Source: Gordonia hongkongensis
GTDB lineage: Bacteria; Actinomycetota; Actinomycetes; Mycobacteriales; Mycobacteriaceae
DNA length: 64,000 nt
Direction of reading: 5' to 3'
NCBI RefSeq assembly: GCF_023078355.1
Contig: NZ_CP095552.1
Span: forward strand, 4,216,001 to 4,280,000
Shown here piece after piece: positions 9,287-19,630 of this stretch. The notes under the pieces are model-generated. The model was not told the DNA's origin and searched no databases. It worked only from the letters and a program-made list of their open reading frames with translations. Both the position numbers and the translations under genes were made by a program. Position 1 is the stretch's first letter, and each line of letters begins with the position of its first letter.

Positions 9287-10458
9287 AGGGACCGGTAGCG
9301 GGTCGCGATCGAACGGCCGAGCACGACCCGCATGATCTCGTTGGTCCCCTCCAGGATGCGGTGCACACGGAGGTCGCGGACGATTTTCTCGATTCCGTAC
9401 TCGGTGAGATACCCGTATCCGCCGTGCAGCTGTAGCGCCTGGTCGGCGACCTCGTAGCAGGTGTCGGTGACGAAACGCTTCGCCATCGCGCACTGTTCGA
9501 CCTTGTCGGGCGCGCCGTCGTCGAGCGCCGTCGCCGCCTGCCACAACATCAGCCGGGACGCCTGCAGCGAGGTGGCCATGTCGGCGAGGGTGAACCGGAT
9601 GGTCGGCTCGTCGATGAGCGCGTTGCCGAACGCGCGGCGACTCGCGACATAGGCCGCCGCCTTGTCGAAGGCGGCTTGCGCCCCACCGAGCGACGACGCC
9701 GCGATGTTGATGCGGCCGCCGTTCAGACCGTTCATGGCGATGCCGAACCCGATGCCCTCGGTGCCGCCGAGGAGGTTGCCCGCGGGCACCCGCACCTCGT
9801 CGAGGATGACCTGGGCGGTGGGCTGCGCATGCCAGCCCATCTTGTGCTCCTGGGCCCCGAAACTCAGTCCGGGCGAATCCTTCTCGACCAAGAACGTGGA
9901 GATGCCCTTGGGTCCGGCGTCACCGGTGCGCGCCATGATGACGTAGAGGTCCGACGACCCGGCCCCGGAGATGAACTGTTTGACCCCGGTGAGCACGTAC
10001 TCGTCGCCGGCCCGCTCGGCACGCGTGGCGAGCGCCGCCGCGTCGGAGCCGGCACCCGGCTCGGTCAGGCAGTAGCTCGCCACCGTCTCCATCATGGCCA
10101 GGCGCGGCACCCAGGTCGAACGCTGTTCGTCGGTGCCGTACTCGTCGACCATCCACGTGCACATGTTGTGGATGGACAGGAACGACGCGACGGCCGGATC
10201 GGCGTACGCCAGTTGCTCGAAGATGCGCACCCCGTCGAGGCGTCGCAGACCGCTGCCGCCGGAATCCTCGGCACAGTAGATGGCACCCATCCCGAGTTTC
10301 GAGGCCTCACGCAACTCGTCGACCGGGAAGTGGTTCGTGGCATCCCATTCGAGCGCGAACGGCGCCAGTTTCTTGGCCGCGAAACCCGCCGCGGTCTCGA
10401 CGATGACACGTTCGTCACCGTCGAGCCGGGCGAGTGCGGCGTCGGCGAAAGTCGTCAA
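9277..10458 (-). CDS. Acyl-CoA dehydrogenase, probably isobutyryl-CoA dehydrogenase
   Basis: A 393-residue FAD enzyme. Family signatures are YCLTEPGAGSDAAAL (about residue 130) and QLHGGYGYLTEYGIEKIVRD with EGTNEIMR near the C-terminus. Substrate assignment comes from context: it lies 6 bases downstream of mmsA and upstream of mmsB, the standard arrangement for the enzyme that converts isobutyryl-CoA to methacrylyl-CoA in valine degradation. A short-branched-chain specificity is therefore likely but not proven from sequence. The stop codon falls within the CTGAGG repeat at 9241-9286, so the last few residues may have been set by repeat insertion. Confidence 0.88.
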   Translation of the reverse strand: MTTFADAALARLDGDERVIVETAAGFAAKKLAPFALEWDATNHFPVDELREASKLGMGAIYCAEDSGGSGLRRLDGVRIFEQLAYADPAVASFLSIHNMCTWMVDEYGTDEQRSTWVPRLAMMETVASYCLTEPGAGSDAAALATRAERAGDEYVLTGVKQFISGAGSSDLYVIMARTGDAGPKGISTFLVEKDSPGLSFGAQEHKMGWHAQPTAQVILDEVRVPAGNLLGGTEGIGFGIAMNGLNGGRINIAASSLGGAQAAFDKAAAYVASRRAFGNALIDEPTIRFTLADMATSLQASRLMLWQAATALDDGAPDKVEQCAMAKRFVTDTCYEVADQALQLHGGYGYLTEYGIEKIVRDLRVHRILEGTNEIMRVVLGRSIATRYRSLAP

Positions 10459-10464
10459 CGCCGA

Positions 10465-11997
10465 TCAGTCCATCGTCGGGATGACGAACTCGGCGCCGTC
10501 CTTGATGCCCGAGGGCCACCGCGTCGTGACCGTCTTGGTCTTGGTGTAGAACTGGATCGACGCCGGGCCGTGCTGGTTGAGGTCGCCGAAGCCCGAGCGC
10601 TTCCATCCGCCGAAGGTGTAGTACGCCACCGGAACCGGGATCGGCACGTTCACGCCGACCATGCCGACGTCGACCCGAGCGGTGAAGTCGCGGGCGGCGT
10701 CGCCGTCCTGGGTGAAGATCGCGACGCCGTTGCCGTACTGGTGATCCGACGCCAGGGCGAGGGCCTCCTCGTAGTCGCCGGCGCGCACGATCGACAGGAC
10801 CGGTCCGAAGATCTCCTCGGTGTAGATGGTCATGTCCTTGGTGACGTGGTCGAACAGGGTCGGGCCGATGAAGAAGCCCTTCGAGATGTCCTCGTCGCCG
10901 AAGGTCTGCTCGTTGTTGGCGCGCTCACGTCCGTCGATGACGACCTCGGCACCCTCCTCGGCACCCTTGTCGATGAACCCGCGGACCCGCTCGAGAGCGG
11001 CGGCGGTGACCAGGGGGCCGTAGTCGGCCTTGGGGTCCAGGCTGTGACCGACGCGCAGTGCGTTGACCCGGTCGATCAGCTTGGCGCGCAACCGGTCTGC
11101 GGTCTGCTCGCCGACCGGGACCGCGACGCTGATCGCCATGCAGCGCTCACCGGCGCTGCCGTAGCCCGCACCGATCAGCGCGTCGACGACCTGGTCGAGG
11201 TTGGCGTCGGGCATGATGATCGCGTGGTTCTTGGCGCCACCGAAGCACTGTGAGCGCTTCCCGTGGGCGGCCGCGGTCGAGTAGATGTACTGCGCGATGT
11301 CGGAGCTGCCGACGAAGCCGAGGGCCTTGACGTCCGGGTGGGTCAGCAGCGCGTCGACCGCTTCCTTGTCGCCGTGGACGACCTGGAACACACCGTCGGG
11401 CAGGCCCGCCTCGGTGAACAGCTCGGCCAGCCGCACCGGCACGGACGGATCGCGCTCGCTGGGCTTGAGGATGAAGGCGTTGCCGCACGCGAGCGCCGGT
11501 CCGGCCTTCCACAGCGGGATCATCGCCGGGAAGTTGAACGGGGTGATGCCCGCGACGACACCGAGCGGCTGACGGATGGAGTGCACATCGATGCCGCCGC
11601 CGGCACCCGCGGTGAACTCACCCTTGATGAGGTGCGGGATGCCGATCGCGAACTCGATCACCTCGACGCCGCGCTGGATGTCGCCGAGCGCATCGGCGTG
11701 GGTCTTGCCGTGCTCGAGCGACAGCGTGGTCGCGAGCTCATCGGCGTTCTTGTTGACCAGGTCGACGAACCGCATGAGGACGCGGGCGCGGCGCTGCGGG
11801 TTCCAGGCGGCCCACTCCTTCTGCGCGGCCGATGCGGTCGCGATCGCGGCGGAGACCTCGTCGGTGGACGCCAGCGGAACCTGGGACTGCACGGCGCCGG
11901 TGCTCGGATTGAAGACGTCAGCAAAGCGGCCGCCCTCGGCGGTGACGCGCTTGCCGTTCAGGTAGTGCGGGATCGAGGGGACAGCAGGAGCGGACAC
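10465..11997 (-). CDS. mmsA: Methylmalonate-semialdehyde dehydrogenase (CoA-acylating)
   Basis: A 510-residue aldehyde dehydrogenase that converts methylmalonate semialdehyde to propionyl-CoA at the end of valine degradation. Visible features are the N-terminal PHYLNGKRV, the cofactor-binding FVGSSDIAQYIY, and the catalytic cysteine in GSAGERCMAISVAV, where the ERCMA context is typical of the CoA-dependent subgroup. I choose the GTG at 11997 because GGTGATC, a perfect match to the 16S anti-Shine-Dalgarno, lies just upstream; an in-frame GTG at 12006 is the alternative. It is the first gene of the mmsA-acyl-CoA dehydrogenase-mmsB run. Confidence 0.93.
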   Translation of the reverse strand: MSAPAVPSIPHYLNGKRVTAEGGRFADVFNPSTGAVQSQVPLASTDEVSAAIATASAAQKEWAAWNPQRRARVLMRFVDLVNKNADELATTLSLEHGKTHADALGDIQRGVEVIEFAIGIPHLIKGEFTAGAGGGIDVHSIRQPLGVVAGITPFNFPAMIPLWKAGPALACGNAFILKPSERDPSVPVRLAELFTEAGLPDGVFQVVHGDKEAVDALLTHPDVKALGFVGSSDIAQYIYSTAAAHGKRSQCFGGAKNHAIIMPDANLDQVVDALIGAGYGSAGERCMAISVAVPVGEQTADRLRAKLIDRVNALRVGHSLDPKADYGPLVTAAALERVRGFIDKGAEEGAEVVIDGRERANNEQTFGDEDISKGFFIGPTLFDHVTKDMTIYTEEIFGPVLSIVRAGDYEEALALASDHQYGNGVAIFTQDGDAARDFTARVDVGMVGVNVPIPVPVAYYTFGGWKRSGFGDLNQHGPASIQFYTKTKTVTTRWPSGIKDGAEFVIPTMD

Positions 11998-12107
11998 GGA
12001 GATCACCTTCGACTTCGTTGGGGGGTATGGCCGGTGTCACCACATAGTAGGACATCCAAGTATTTCTTCCAACCCCTCTCAACTGGGATTTCGCCTCGGC
12101 GGGCGGG

Positions 12108-12126
12108 TTAGGCTACCCTCGCTTAG
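12108..12126 (+). promoter_or_regulatory. DtxR/IdeR iron-box-like site before flavodoxin
   Basis: TTAGGCTACCCTCGCTTAG matches the 19-bp DtxR/IdeR consensus TTAGGTTAGSCTAACCTAA at 13 of 19 positions, with the TTAGG half intact. It ends 29 bases before the flavodoxin ATG. Flavodoxins often replace ferredoxins under iron shortage, which makes the site biologically plausible. Confidence 0.5.
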
Positions 12127-12155
12127 CGAAAACGCCGACGTCGAGAGGAGTTCAC

Positions 12156-12596
12156 ATGTCGGTCGTCATCCTCTACGGAACCGAAACCGGGAACGGTGAG
12201 CTCGTCGCCGACGCCATCGCCGACACGCTGGCCGCCGACCACGATCCGTCGATCTACGACATGAGCGAGTACGCGGTCGAGGATCTCGACCCCGAGGACT
12301 TCCTCGTCATCGTGTGCTCGACCTACGGCGAAGGCGAGCTGCCGACCGGTGCCGAGCCCTTCGCCGACGAACTCGAGAGCGTGAACCCCGACCTCACCGG
12401 TCTCCGCTTCGCGGTCTTCGGCCTCGGGGACTCGATCTACGACACGTTCAACCGCGGCGGCGAGATCGTCGCCGAGATGCTCACCAAACGCGGCGCGGTC
12501 CAGGTCGGCGAGCACGCCCGCCACGACAACTCCTCGCCCATCAAGCCGGCGAAGCAGGCCGCCGAGTGGGCCGAGGGCATCTCCCAGGAGATCTGA
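12156..12596 (+). CDS. Flavodoxin
   Basis: A 146-residue FMN-binding electron carrier. The phosphate-binding loop YGTETGNGE starts at residue 7, and the flavin-stacking loops are STYGEGELPTG (about 52) and FGLGDSIYDTFNRGG (about 88). The short length and single domain indicate a free flavodoxin. GAGAGGAG lies upstream of the ATG at 12156. The iron-box-like sequence at 12108-12126 suggests expression rises under iron limitation. The partner reductase and the enzyme it serves are not encoded nearby. Confidence 0.9.
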   Translation: MSVVILYGTETGNGELVADAIADTLAADHDPSIYDMSEYAVEDLDPEDFLVIVCSTYGEGELPTGAEPFADELESVNPDLTGLRFAVFGLGDSIYDTFNRGGEIVAEMLTKRGAVQVGEHARHDNSSPIKPAKQAAEWAEGISQEI

Positions 12597-12621
12597 GCAC
12601 GTCTGACGTCGACGCGGCCGG

Positions 12622-13539
12622 TCAACCCGCCGGGCGCGACGTCGCGCCCGCCGCCGGGCCCGCGTCGGCTGCGGCGTCGGCTGCGGCGTCGGCTGCGGCG
12701 GACTCCTCCGCCGCCACGGCCTGCTCGTATCCGCGCACGGCCGACAGCTTCGCGAGTTCGCACACAGCGCGCACCATGATCGCGAGCACGATGCCGAGGA
12801 ACAGCGCGGTCGGCACAGACACCTTCAGGTTCTCACCGAGCAGCAGCACACCGAGCACCATCGCGACGGCCGGCTCGGCGACGGTCATCGACGGGAACGA
12901 CGTCTGCAGATCACCGGCCCCGAACCCCATCTGCTGGGCGAGGATCGCACAGACCACCACCAGCACGAACAGGTAGATCTCGGGGTGGACGAAGGTACGC
13001 CAGAAGTGGTGCGTGATCTGGTAGATCACGGTCTTGACCAGCAACGCCGACACGCCGAACAGGATGCCGGCGACGAGCCCGTAGAACAGCGCCTTGTAGT
13101 GCGGACTCGAACGGTGGGCGAGGATCACCAGCGCGACCACGACGCCGATGACCGCCCCGACAGTGCCCCACAGCAGGAGAGCATCGGGGCGGCGCATCGA
13201 CGGTTCGGGACGCGCCACGATCAGGAACGTCACCACGCACGCGACCAGAACCCCGCCCCACGCCCACTCGACACGGGCCGGATGTCGATGATCGGCCCAC
13301 GCCTCCAGCGGAAGTGCGAACAGGACGGCGAGCACGACGAGCGGTTGCACGAGCAGGATGGAGCCGAGACCGAGTGCCGAGGCCTGCAAACCGAAGCCGC
13401 ACAGCGCGATCGCCGCACCGGCCCACCATCCCGGGGTGATCGCACCGTTGACCCGGGAGGCGCGCTGACGCAACACGGTACCGGCGGCGATCATCAACGC
13501 GGCCAGCACCGCGAGGAGCGCGGGTACCCAGGTGTGCAC
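12622..13539 (-). CDS. DMT-family membrane transporter
   Basis: An integral membrane protein with about nine or ten hydrophobic segments, resembling the drug/metabolite (EamA-like) transporter superfamily. Examples are VPALLAVLAALMIAAGTVL at the N-terminus and GVLVACVVTFLIVA in the middle. The last 35 or so residues are cytosolic and alanine-rich (AAADAAADAAADAG), encoded by a 12-bp tandem repeat near 12667-12700 that probably varies in copy number. I choose GTG 13539 because the open frame upstream of it (to 13620) encodes only arginine/proline-rich sequence. The substrate is unknown. The gene is convergent with flavodoxin. Confidence 0.7.
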   Translation of the reverse strand: MHTWVPALLAVLAALMIAAGTVLRQRASRVNGAITPGWWAGAAIALCGFGLQASALGLGSILLVQPLVVLAVLFALPLEAWADHRHPARVEWAWGGVLVACVVTFLIVARPEPSMRRPDALLLWGTVGAVIGVVVALVILAHRSSPHYKALFYGLVAGILFGVSALLVKTVIYQITHHFWRTFVHPEIYLFVLVVVCAILAQQMGFGAGDLQTSFPSMTVAEPAVAMVLGVLLLGENLKVSVPTALFLGIVLAIMVRAVCELAKLSAVRGYEQAVAAEESAAADAAADAAADAGPAAGATSRPAG

Positions 13540-13654
13540 GATCCCCAGGGTAACGGCGGTGAGCCGCGGTCGCGGTCCCGGCCGGGGTCGTCCCGGGCGA
13601 CATCGACGGTGTCGTAACACCTACTGCCTGCCCGGACAACGTAGATTCGAACCC

Positions 13655-13948
13655 ATGCGTTATCGGTCAGATCTGGAACGACTGGCCACCCTCGACGCCG
13701 CCGCGATCGAGGTGGCCTGCACCGACTGCACCTCGGTGGGTGAGCTCATCGACTGTGCCGTGGACGAGTACCTGGAGTTCGATGTCGCCGCCGACGAGGC
13801 CGAGGCCCGCGGTCACGACGAGCACGCGGCCTACCTCCGCCAGGAGGCCGCAGCCTGGCGCGCGACCGTGCGCGTCCTGCGGATGATCGAGTCCGAGTCG
13901 GGGTCCGGATCCCACGCCCGGGGCCGCGGCCGGCACGGCGCCGCATGA
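13655..13948 (+). CDS. Small conserved-looking hypothetical protein
   Basis: A 97-residue protein starting MRYRSDLERLATLDAAAIEV. It is acidic and predicted helical, without signal peptide or membrane segment; two cysteines occur as CTDC. I do not recognise a family. The ATG at 13655 follows TAGATT with a 7-base gap, suggesting a leaderless transcript, and the stop overlaps the next start as ATGA. It is therefore translationally coupled to the SixA-type phosphatase gene and probably shares its process. Confidence 0.65.
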   Translation: MRYRSDLERLATLDAAAIEVACTDCTSVGELIDCAVDEYLEFDVAADEAEARGHDEHAAYLRQEAAAWRATVRVLRMIESESGSGSHARGRGRHGAA

Positions 13949-14439
13949 GCCGGACCCGCACGCTGGTCCTGATGCGGCACGGCAAGTCCGGCTATCCGCC
14001 CGCGACGCCCGACCACGACCGTCCGCTGGCCGAGCGCGGCGATCGGCAGGCCGCCCTCGCCGGGCGCTGGATGGCCGATGAGGGCCTGCGGATCGACGCG
14101 GTGCTGTGCTCGACATCGACGCGAACGCGCCAGACGCTCGCCCGAACCGGCATCGATGCGCCCGTGACCTTCGTCGAGGACATCTACGGCGGCGCGCCCG
14201 AGGAGATCCTGGAGGCCCTCCGCGTCCACGCGCCCGCCGACGCGCGGACGGTCCTCGTCGTCGGCCATGAGCCCGGGATGCCGTCGACCGCACTGACGCT
14301 CGATCCGCACGGGTACATCGAACGCTTCCCCACCTCGGCTTATGCGGTCGTCGGCATCTCCCACGAGTGGGACCGGATCGGGATGGCCCCGGACCCCGAA
14401 GCCCACCTCGTCGGCGTGCGGATCCCACGCGAGGAGTGA
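13945..14439 (+). CDS. SixA-type histidine phosphatase
   Basis: A 164-residue member of the histidine phosphatase (phosphoglycerate mutase-like) superfamily. The catalytic motif LMRHGKSGY is at residues 9-17, and the second active-site histidine is in VVGHEPGM. Size and the early DHDRPLAERGDRQA segment match SixA-like phosphohistidine phosphatases; the natural substrate in actinobacteria is not established. Its start overlaps the stop of the upstream small gene (ATGA), and nadE follows three bases after its stop, so these genes form one transcription unit. Confidence 0.85.
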   Translation: MSRTRTLVLMRHGKSGYPPATPDHDRPLAERGDRQAALAGRWMADEGLRIDAVLCSTSTRTRQTLARTGIDAPVTFVEDIYGGAPEEILEALRVHAPADARTVLVVGHEPGMPSTALTLDPHGYIERFPTSAYAVVGISHEWDRIGMAPDPEAHLVGVRIPREE

Positions 14440-14442
14440 CCG

Positions 14443-15285
14443 ATGGCGCACACTGGGACCATGCGTGAGATCCAGCGAACCATCATCGACGCCCTCGCCG
14501 TGAAGCCCTCGATCGACCCCGGCGAGGAGGTGGAGCGGCGGGTCGGATTCCTCGTCGACTACCTCCGCGCCACCGGCGCCAAGGGTTATGTACTCGGCAT
14601 TTCCGGCGGCGTCGACTCCAGCCTGGCCGGGAAGCTCGCCCAGCTCGCCGCCGAACGCATCCGGTCCGACGGCGGTGACGCGACCTTCATGGGCGTGCGG
14701 CTGCCCTACCAAGTGCAGCACGACGAGGACGACGCGGCCGCGGCCCTCGAGTTCATCGGCGCCGACGAGGTCGTGACCGTCAACGTGGCACCCGGCGTGG
14801 ATGCCCTCGACGACGAGATCGAACAGGCCACCGGCACCCGGCTCACCGACTTCACCAAGGGCAACGCCAAGGCGCGGCACCGCATGGTCGCGCAGTACGC
14901 CCTCGCCGGTGACCGCGGATTGCTGGTGATCGGCTCCGATCATGCGTCCGAGAACGTCACCGGCTTCTTCACCAAACACGGCGACGGTGCGGCCGACGTG
15001 CTGCCGCTTTCCGGCCTGAACAAGCGGCAGGGGCGTGCCCTCCTGCGCCACCTGGATGCGCCGCAGCAGCTGTGGGAAAAGGTCCCGACCGCCGACCTGC
15101 TGGACGAGAAGGCCGGACAGACCGACGAGGACGAACTCGGCCTGCGCTACGACGACATCGACGACTACCTCGAGGGGCGCGAGATCCCCGAGGACGCCGC
15201 GGAGAAGATCGAGGCCGCCTGGCACCGCAACCGGCACAAGCGCACCACCCCAGTCGAGGTCGACGACACGTGGTGGCGGTCCTAG
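14443..15285 (+). CDS. nadE: NAD(+) synthase, ammonia-dependent type
   Basis: A 280-residue enzyme that amidates nicotinic acid adenine dinucleotide to NAD. The N-type ATP pyrophosphatase P-loop is GISGGVDSS (about residue 50). The deamido-NAD site segment [11 protein letters not shown] and the ATP-binding [19 protein letters not shown] are typical of the Escherichia coli-like single-domain form. It lacks a glutaminase domain, so it should use free ammonia. A second, glutamine-dependent NAD synthetase lies 66 bases downstream on the same strand, which makes this copy functionally redundant or conditional. Confidence 0.9.
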   Translation: MAHTGTMREIQRTIIDALAVKPSIDPGEEVERRVGFLVDYLRATGAKGYVLGISGGVDSSLAGKLAQLAAERIRSDGGDATFMGVRLPYQVQHDEDDAAAALEFIGADEVVTVNVAPGVDALDDEIEQATGTRLTDFTKGNAKARHRMVAQYALAGDRGLLVIGSDHASENVTGFFTKHGDGAADVLPLSGLNKRQGRALLRHLDAPQQLWEKVPTADLLDEKAGQTDEDELGLRYDDIDDYLEGREIPEDAAEKIEAAWHRNRHKRTTPVEVDDTWWRS

Positions 15286-15339
15286 CGCTGCACCCAGCCG
15301 GCGCGTTCGGCGGACCCCACACGACGGCCTGTCCGCGAT

Positions 15340-15345
15340 TAGGGT
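15340..15345 (+). promoter_or_regulatory. -10 element of a probable leaderless promoter (nadE2)
   Basis: TAGGGT (TAnnnT) ends 6 bases before the GTG at 15352, the spacing expected when transcription starts on the first base of the start codon. The second NAD synthetase therefore likely has its own promoter independent of the upstream nadE. Confidence 0.5.
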
Positions 15346-15351
15346 GTCGGA

Positions 15352-17373
<2,022 letters not shown>

Positions 17374-17377
17374 TGCG

Positions 17378-17652
17378 GCGGGTGGTCGCGCCCTGCGCAA
17401 GCTCCGGCCGCTCCTCAGTACCTGCGGCCGGGCGGCCGTCGTGGACTACGAAGAACCCCCTTGAGGGTCCACATCTCAGCTCCCTGAGGTGCGAGCGAAG
17501 CGAGCCACGAAGGGCTCCGCAGCCTGTGTCACTGGGCCCTTCGTGGCTCGTCGCTGGCGCTCCTCGCACCTCAGGGAGCAATGGTTATGTCGTTCTCTCG
17601 GGTTAGCGAGCAGGGGGTGGTCGCACCCTCCGCAAGCTCCGGCCGCTCCTCG
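17378..17652. repeat. Repeat cluster: direct repeats flanking an inverted CTGAGG repeat pair
   Basis: The 319-base gap between nadE2 and the WS/DGAT gene carries no gene. A roughly 40-base direct repeat (GGTGGTCGC, then CGCAAGCTCCGGCCGCTCCT) lies at 17378-17420 and 17613-17652. Between them, 17481-17515 and 17536-17579 are inverted copies of the CTGAGG repeat: GCTCCCTGAGGTGCGAG and GAGCCACGAAGGGC pair with their complements, able to form a long hairpin. Two outer direct repeats and an inner inverted pair resemble a decayed or non-autonomous mobile element. Confidence 0.75.
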
Positions 17653-17692
17653 GAGAACAGAACGTGGCCAGGGGTCATGCGGTTCTTCCGCC

Positions 17693-19090
17693 TCAGTCGC
17701 AGGCGGCCAGCAGCTGCTTGATCTCGTCGTCGAAGGCGTTCGCGATGGCCCACGGGTCCGGGGTCTGATCGGTGCAGCCGACGATGCCGATGTTGAGGTT
17801 GCCGTCGGCGGAGAAGACCGTGATGTTGAGTCCCAGGCCGTGCATGATCGGGCCCAGCGGGTAGACGCCGGTCACGCGCGCGCCGAGGAAGTACAGCGGG
17901 AAATCCGGGCCGGCGACGTTGGACACCAGGACGTTGAACACCGGCGGATGCGCCGACGCCCAGTTGCGGTCGCCGTAGATCTTCATCGCGGTGGACAGAG
18001 TCGTACCGGGAGCGAACTGCGCCCAGGACCGCAGGATGTTCGCGTCGATCTCGGCGTGGTGCTCCTTCGAGGTCCGGCTCAGCTCGGCCTGCTTGCGCAG
18101 CCGCGCGACCGGGTCGGGCTCGTCGGAGGACAGCAGGGTGAACATGCCGGTCACCTTGTTGGTGCCCTCGACGACGAGGTCCTTCTCGTCGGCGCCGTGC
18201 ACCGAGACCGGGACCATCCCGACCAGCGGACGATCGGGGAGCTCGTCGTGGCCGAGCAGGTAGGTGCGCAGCGCCCCGCCGACCATCGCGAGCACTACGT
18301 CGTTGAGCTTCACCTCGAAGTGGTCTTTCACTCGCTTCACATCGTCGAGCGAGAGCTGGGTGACGGCGATGCTGCGGTGCGGCGTGATGGGTGCGTTGAA
18401 CCGAGTCCGCGGGGCACGGAACGGTGCGGGCATCGCCGAATCCTGTTGTGCCCGACGGAACCAGCCGACAGGCACGCTCAACGTGCGGGGGAGCAGCTTG
18501 GCCATGGCGAGGGGCCGCTGCACGAAGTAGTTGACCGCGCCGCCGGCGGCCATCGCGACGCGCGACGACGGGCCGGCCGACTCCCCCACTTTCTCGGCGT
18601 CGAGATCCGGCGGTTCGGGCGTGAGCGTGCACATCTGGGCGAGCATCTCGGCGCCCGTCACACCGTCGGTCCCGGCGTGGTGCATGCGCAGCATCGCGCA
18701 GACCCGGCCGTCGGCGAGACCCTCGATGATCCACAGCTCCCACAGCGGCTTGCCCCGGTCGAGCGTCTGCCCGGCGAGATGACCGCACAGTTCGGCGACC
18801 TCGCCTGCGCCGCCGGGGGCCGGCACGCCGACCCGGTGCACGTGACGCTCGATGTCGAAGTCCTCGTCCTCGATCCACACCGGGTGGTCGATGTTGAACA
18901 ACGAGTTGTCGAGTTTCCGCCGGAACGCGGGTATGGCAGCGATGCGTCGTTCCATCTCGGCGCGGAGTTTGTCGAAGCGGTAGCCGCCCGGCATGGTGCT
19001 CGGATCGATCTCGAACAGACCGATGACATGCATCAATTGCGAGCGCGTCTCGAGGAGAAACGATGCGTCCAGTCCGCTCAAGCGCTGCAT
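17693..19090 (-). CDS. Wax ester synthase/diacylglycerol acyltransferase (WS/DGAT)
   Basis: A 465-residue acyltransferase of the WS/DGAT (Tgs) family, which makes triacylglycerols or wax esters from acyl-CoA at the membrane and on lipid droplets. The catalytic HHxxxDG motif appears as MHHAGTDG (about residue 134). The N-terminus RLSGLDASFLLETRSQLMHV and the later PLWELWIIEG are typical. I choose ATG 19090, with GAAGG eight bases upstream, because the longer frame to 19135 adds only basic linker. Actinobacteria usually carry many paralogues, so the precise acceptor is unknown. Confidence 0.9.
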   Translation of the reverse strand: MQRLSGLDASFLLETRSQLMHVIGLFEIDPSTMPGGYRFDKLRAEMERRIAAIPAFRRKLDNSLFNIDHPVWIEDEDFDIERHVHRVGVPAPGGAGEVAELCGHLAGQTLDRGKPLWELWIIEGLADGRVCAMLRMHHAGTDGVTGAEMLAQMCTLTPEPPDLDAEKVGESAGPSSRVAMAAGGAVNYFVQRPLAMAKLLPRTLSVPVGWFRRAQQDSAMPAPFRAPRTRFNAPITPHRSIAVTQLSLDDVKRVKDHFEVKLNDVVLAMVGGALRTYLLGHDELPDRPLVGMVPVSVHGADEKDLVVEGTNKVTGMFTLLSSDEPDPVARLRKQAELSRTSKEHHAEIDANILRSWAQFAPGTTLSTAMKIYGDRNWASAHPPVFNVLVSNVAGPDFPLYFLGARVTGVYPLGPIMHGLGLNITVFSADGNLNIGIVGCTDQTPDPWAIANAFDDEIKQLLAACD

Positions 19091-19222
19091 GGGATTCGCC
19101 TTCCCTCGACGTCGGGCACCCGACCCCGTGGGCACCCCACGCCATCATGCCGCACGTGACGACCCCGGCGGGGTCGGTTCCGGCACAGCCGTGACGGCGT
19201 CGAGATGCCAGATGATCCCGGC

Positions 19223-19630
19223 TCAGAGCGGCAGCGAGTCGACCATGTCCAGAATGTCCTGTCCATCCGTTTCGAGGACGACGATCATGGCCAGCTCGCG
19301 CGACGGGTCGTCGGTGATCTTGAAGACCCCGCGTCCGTTCTCGTCGATCAACCCCGTCCCGTGCCGCCATCGCACCGGCCGCGACGTCTCCGAGGAACGC
19401 GAGTACTCCGCGTTCAGCGCATCTCGGGACGCGAACCAGAACACCCCGAAGGGGCGATCGACCGAGCCCGCGGCACATCGGACGACGAACACGGTGCGCA
19501 CCTGACCCGCTCCGGTCTCCGACGGCCCGACCTCGTCGCGGCCGCCGGAGTATCGGCGAATGCACTCGGTGTTCATCCACTGCGCCGCGGTGTCGGGGGC
19601 CTGCGGGAGCAGCTCCGGGAACTGCGCCAC
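19223..19630 (-). CDS. C-terminal part of FN3 membrane protein (frame-shifted)
   Basis: Open frame of 135 codons (MAQFPELLPQAPDTAAQWMN onward) with no domain I recognise. It reads as the direct continuation of the membrane/FN3 protein encoded at 19573-20058 in another frame: upstream of its first ATG the frame gives PDGRELGEFAPLVAQFPELL, which aligns with MTWGELQPIADLYHDLI in the paralogous gene at 20058. A one-base indel near 19650-19680 would join both halves into a protein of about 280 residues, the size of that paralogue. If the frameshift is a sequencing error, this is not a separate gene. Confidence 0.55.
   Translation of the reverse strand: MAQFPELLPQAPDTAAQWMNTECIRRYSGGRDEVGPSETGAGQVRTVFVVRCAAGSVDRPFGVFWFASRDALNAEYSRSSETSRPVRWRHGTGLIDENGRGVFKITDDPSRELAMIVVLETDGQDILDMVDSLPL

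Noticed and set aside
13641..13654. GATTCGAACCC resembling a tRNA T-arm
   Set aside because: No acceptor or anticodon stem can be paired around it; it lies in the promoter of the 97-residue gene. No tRNA or rRNA gene was found in the window.
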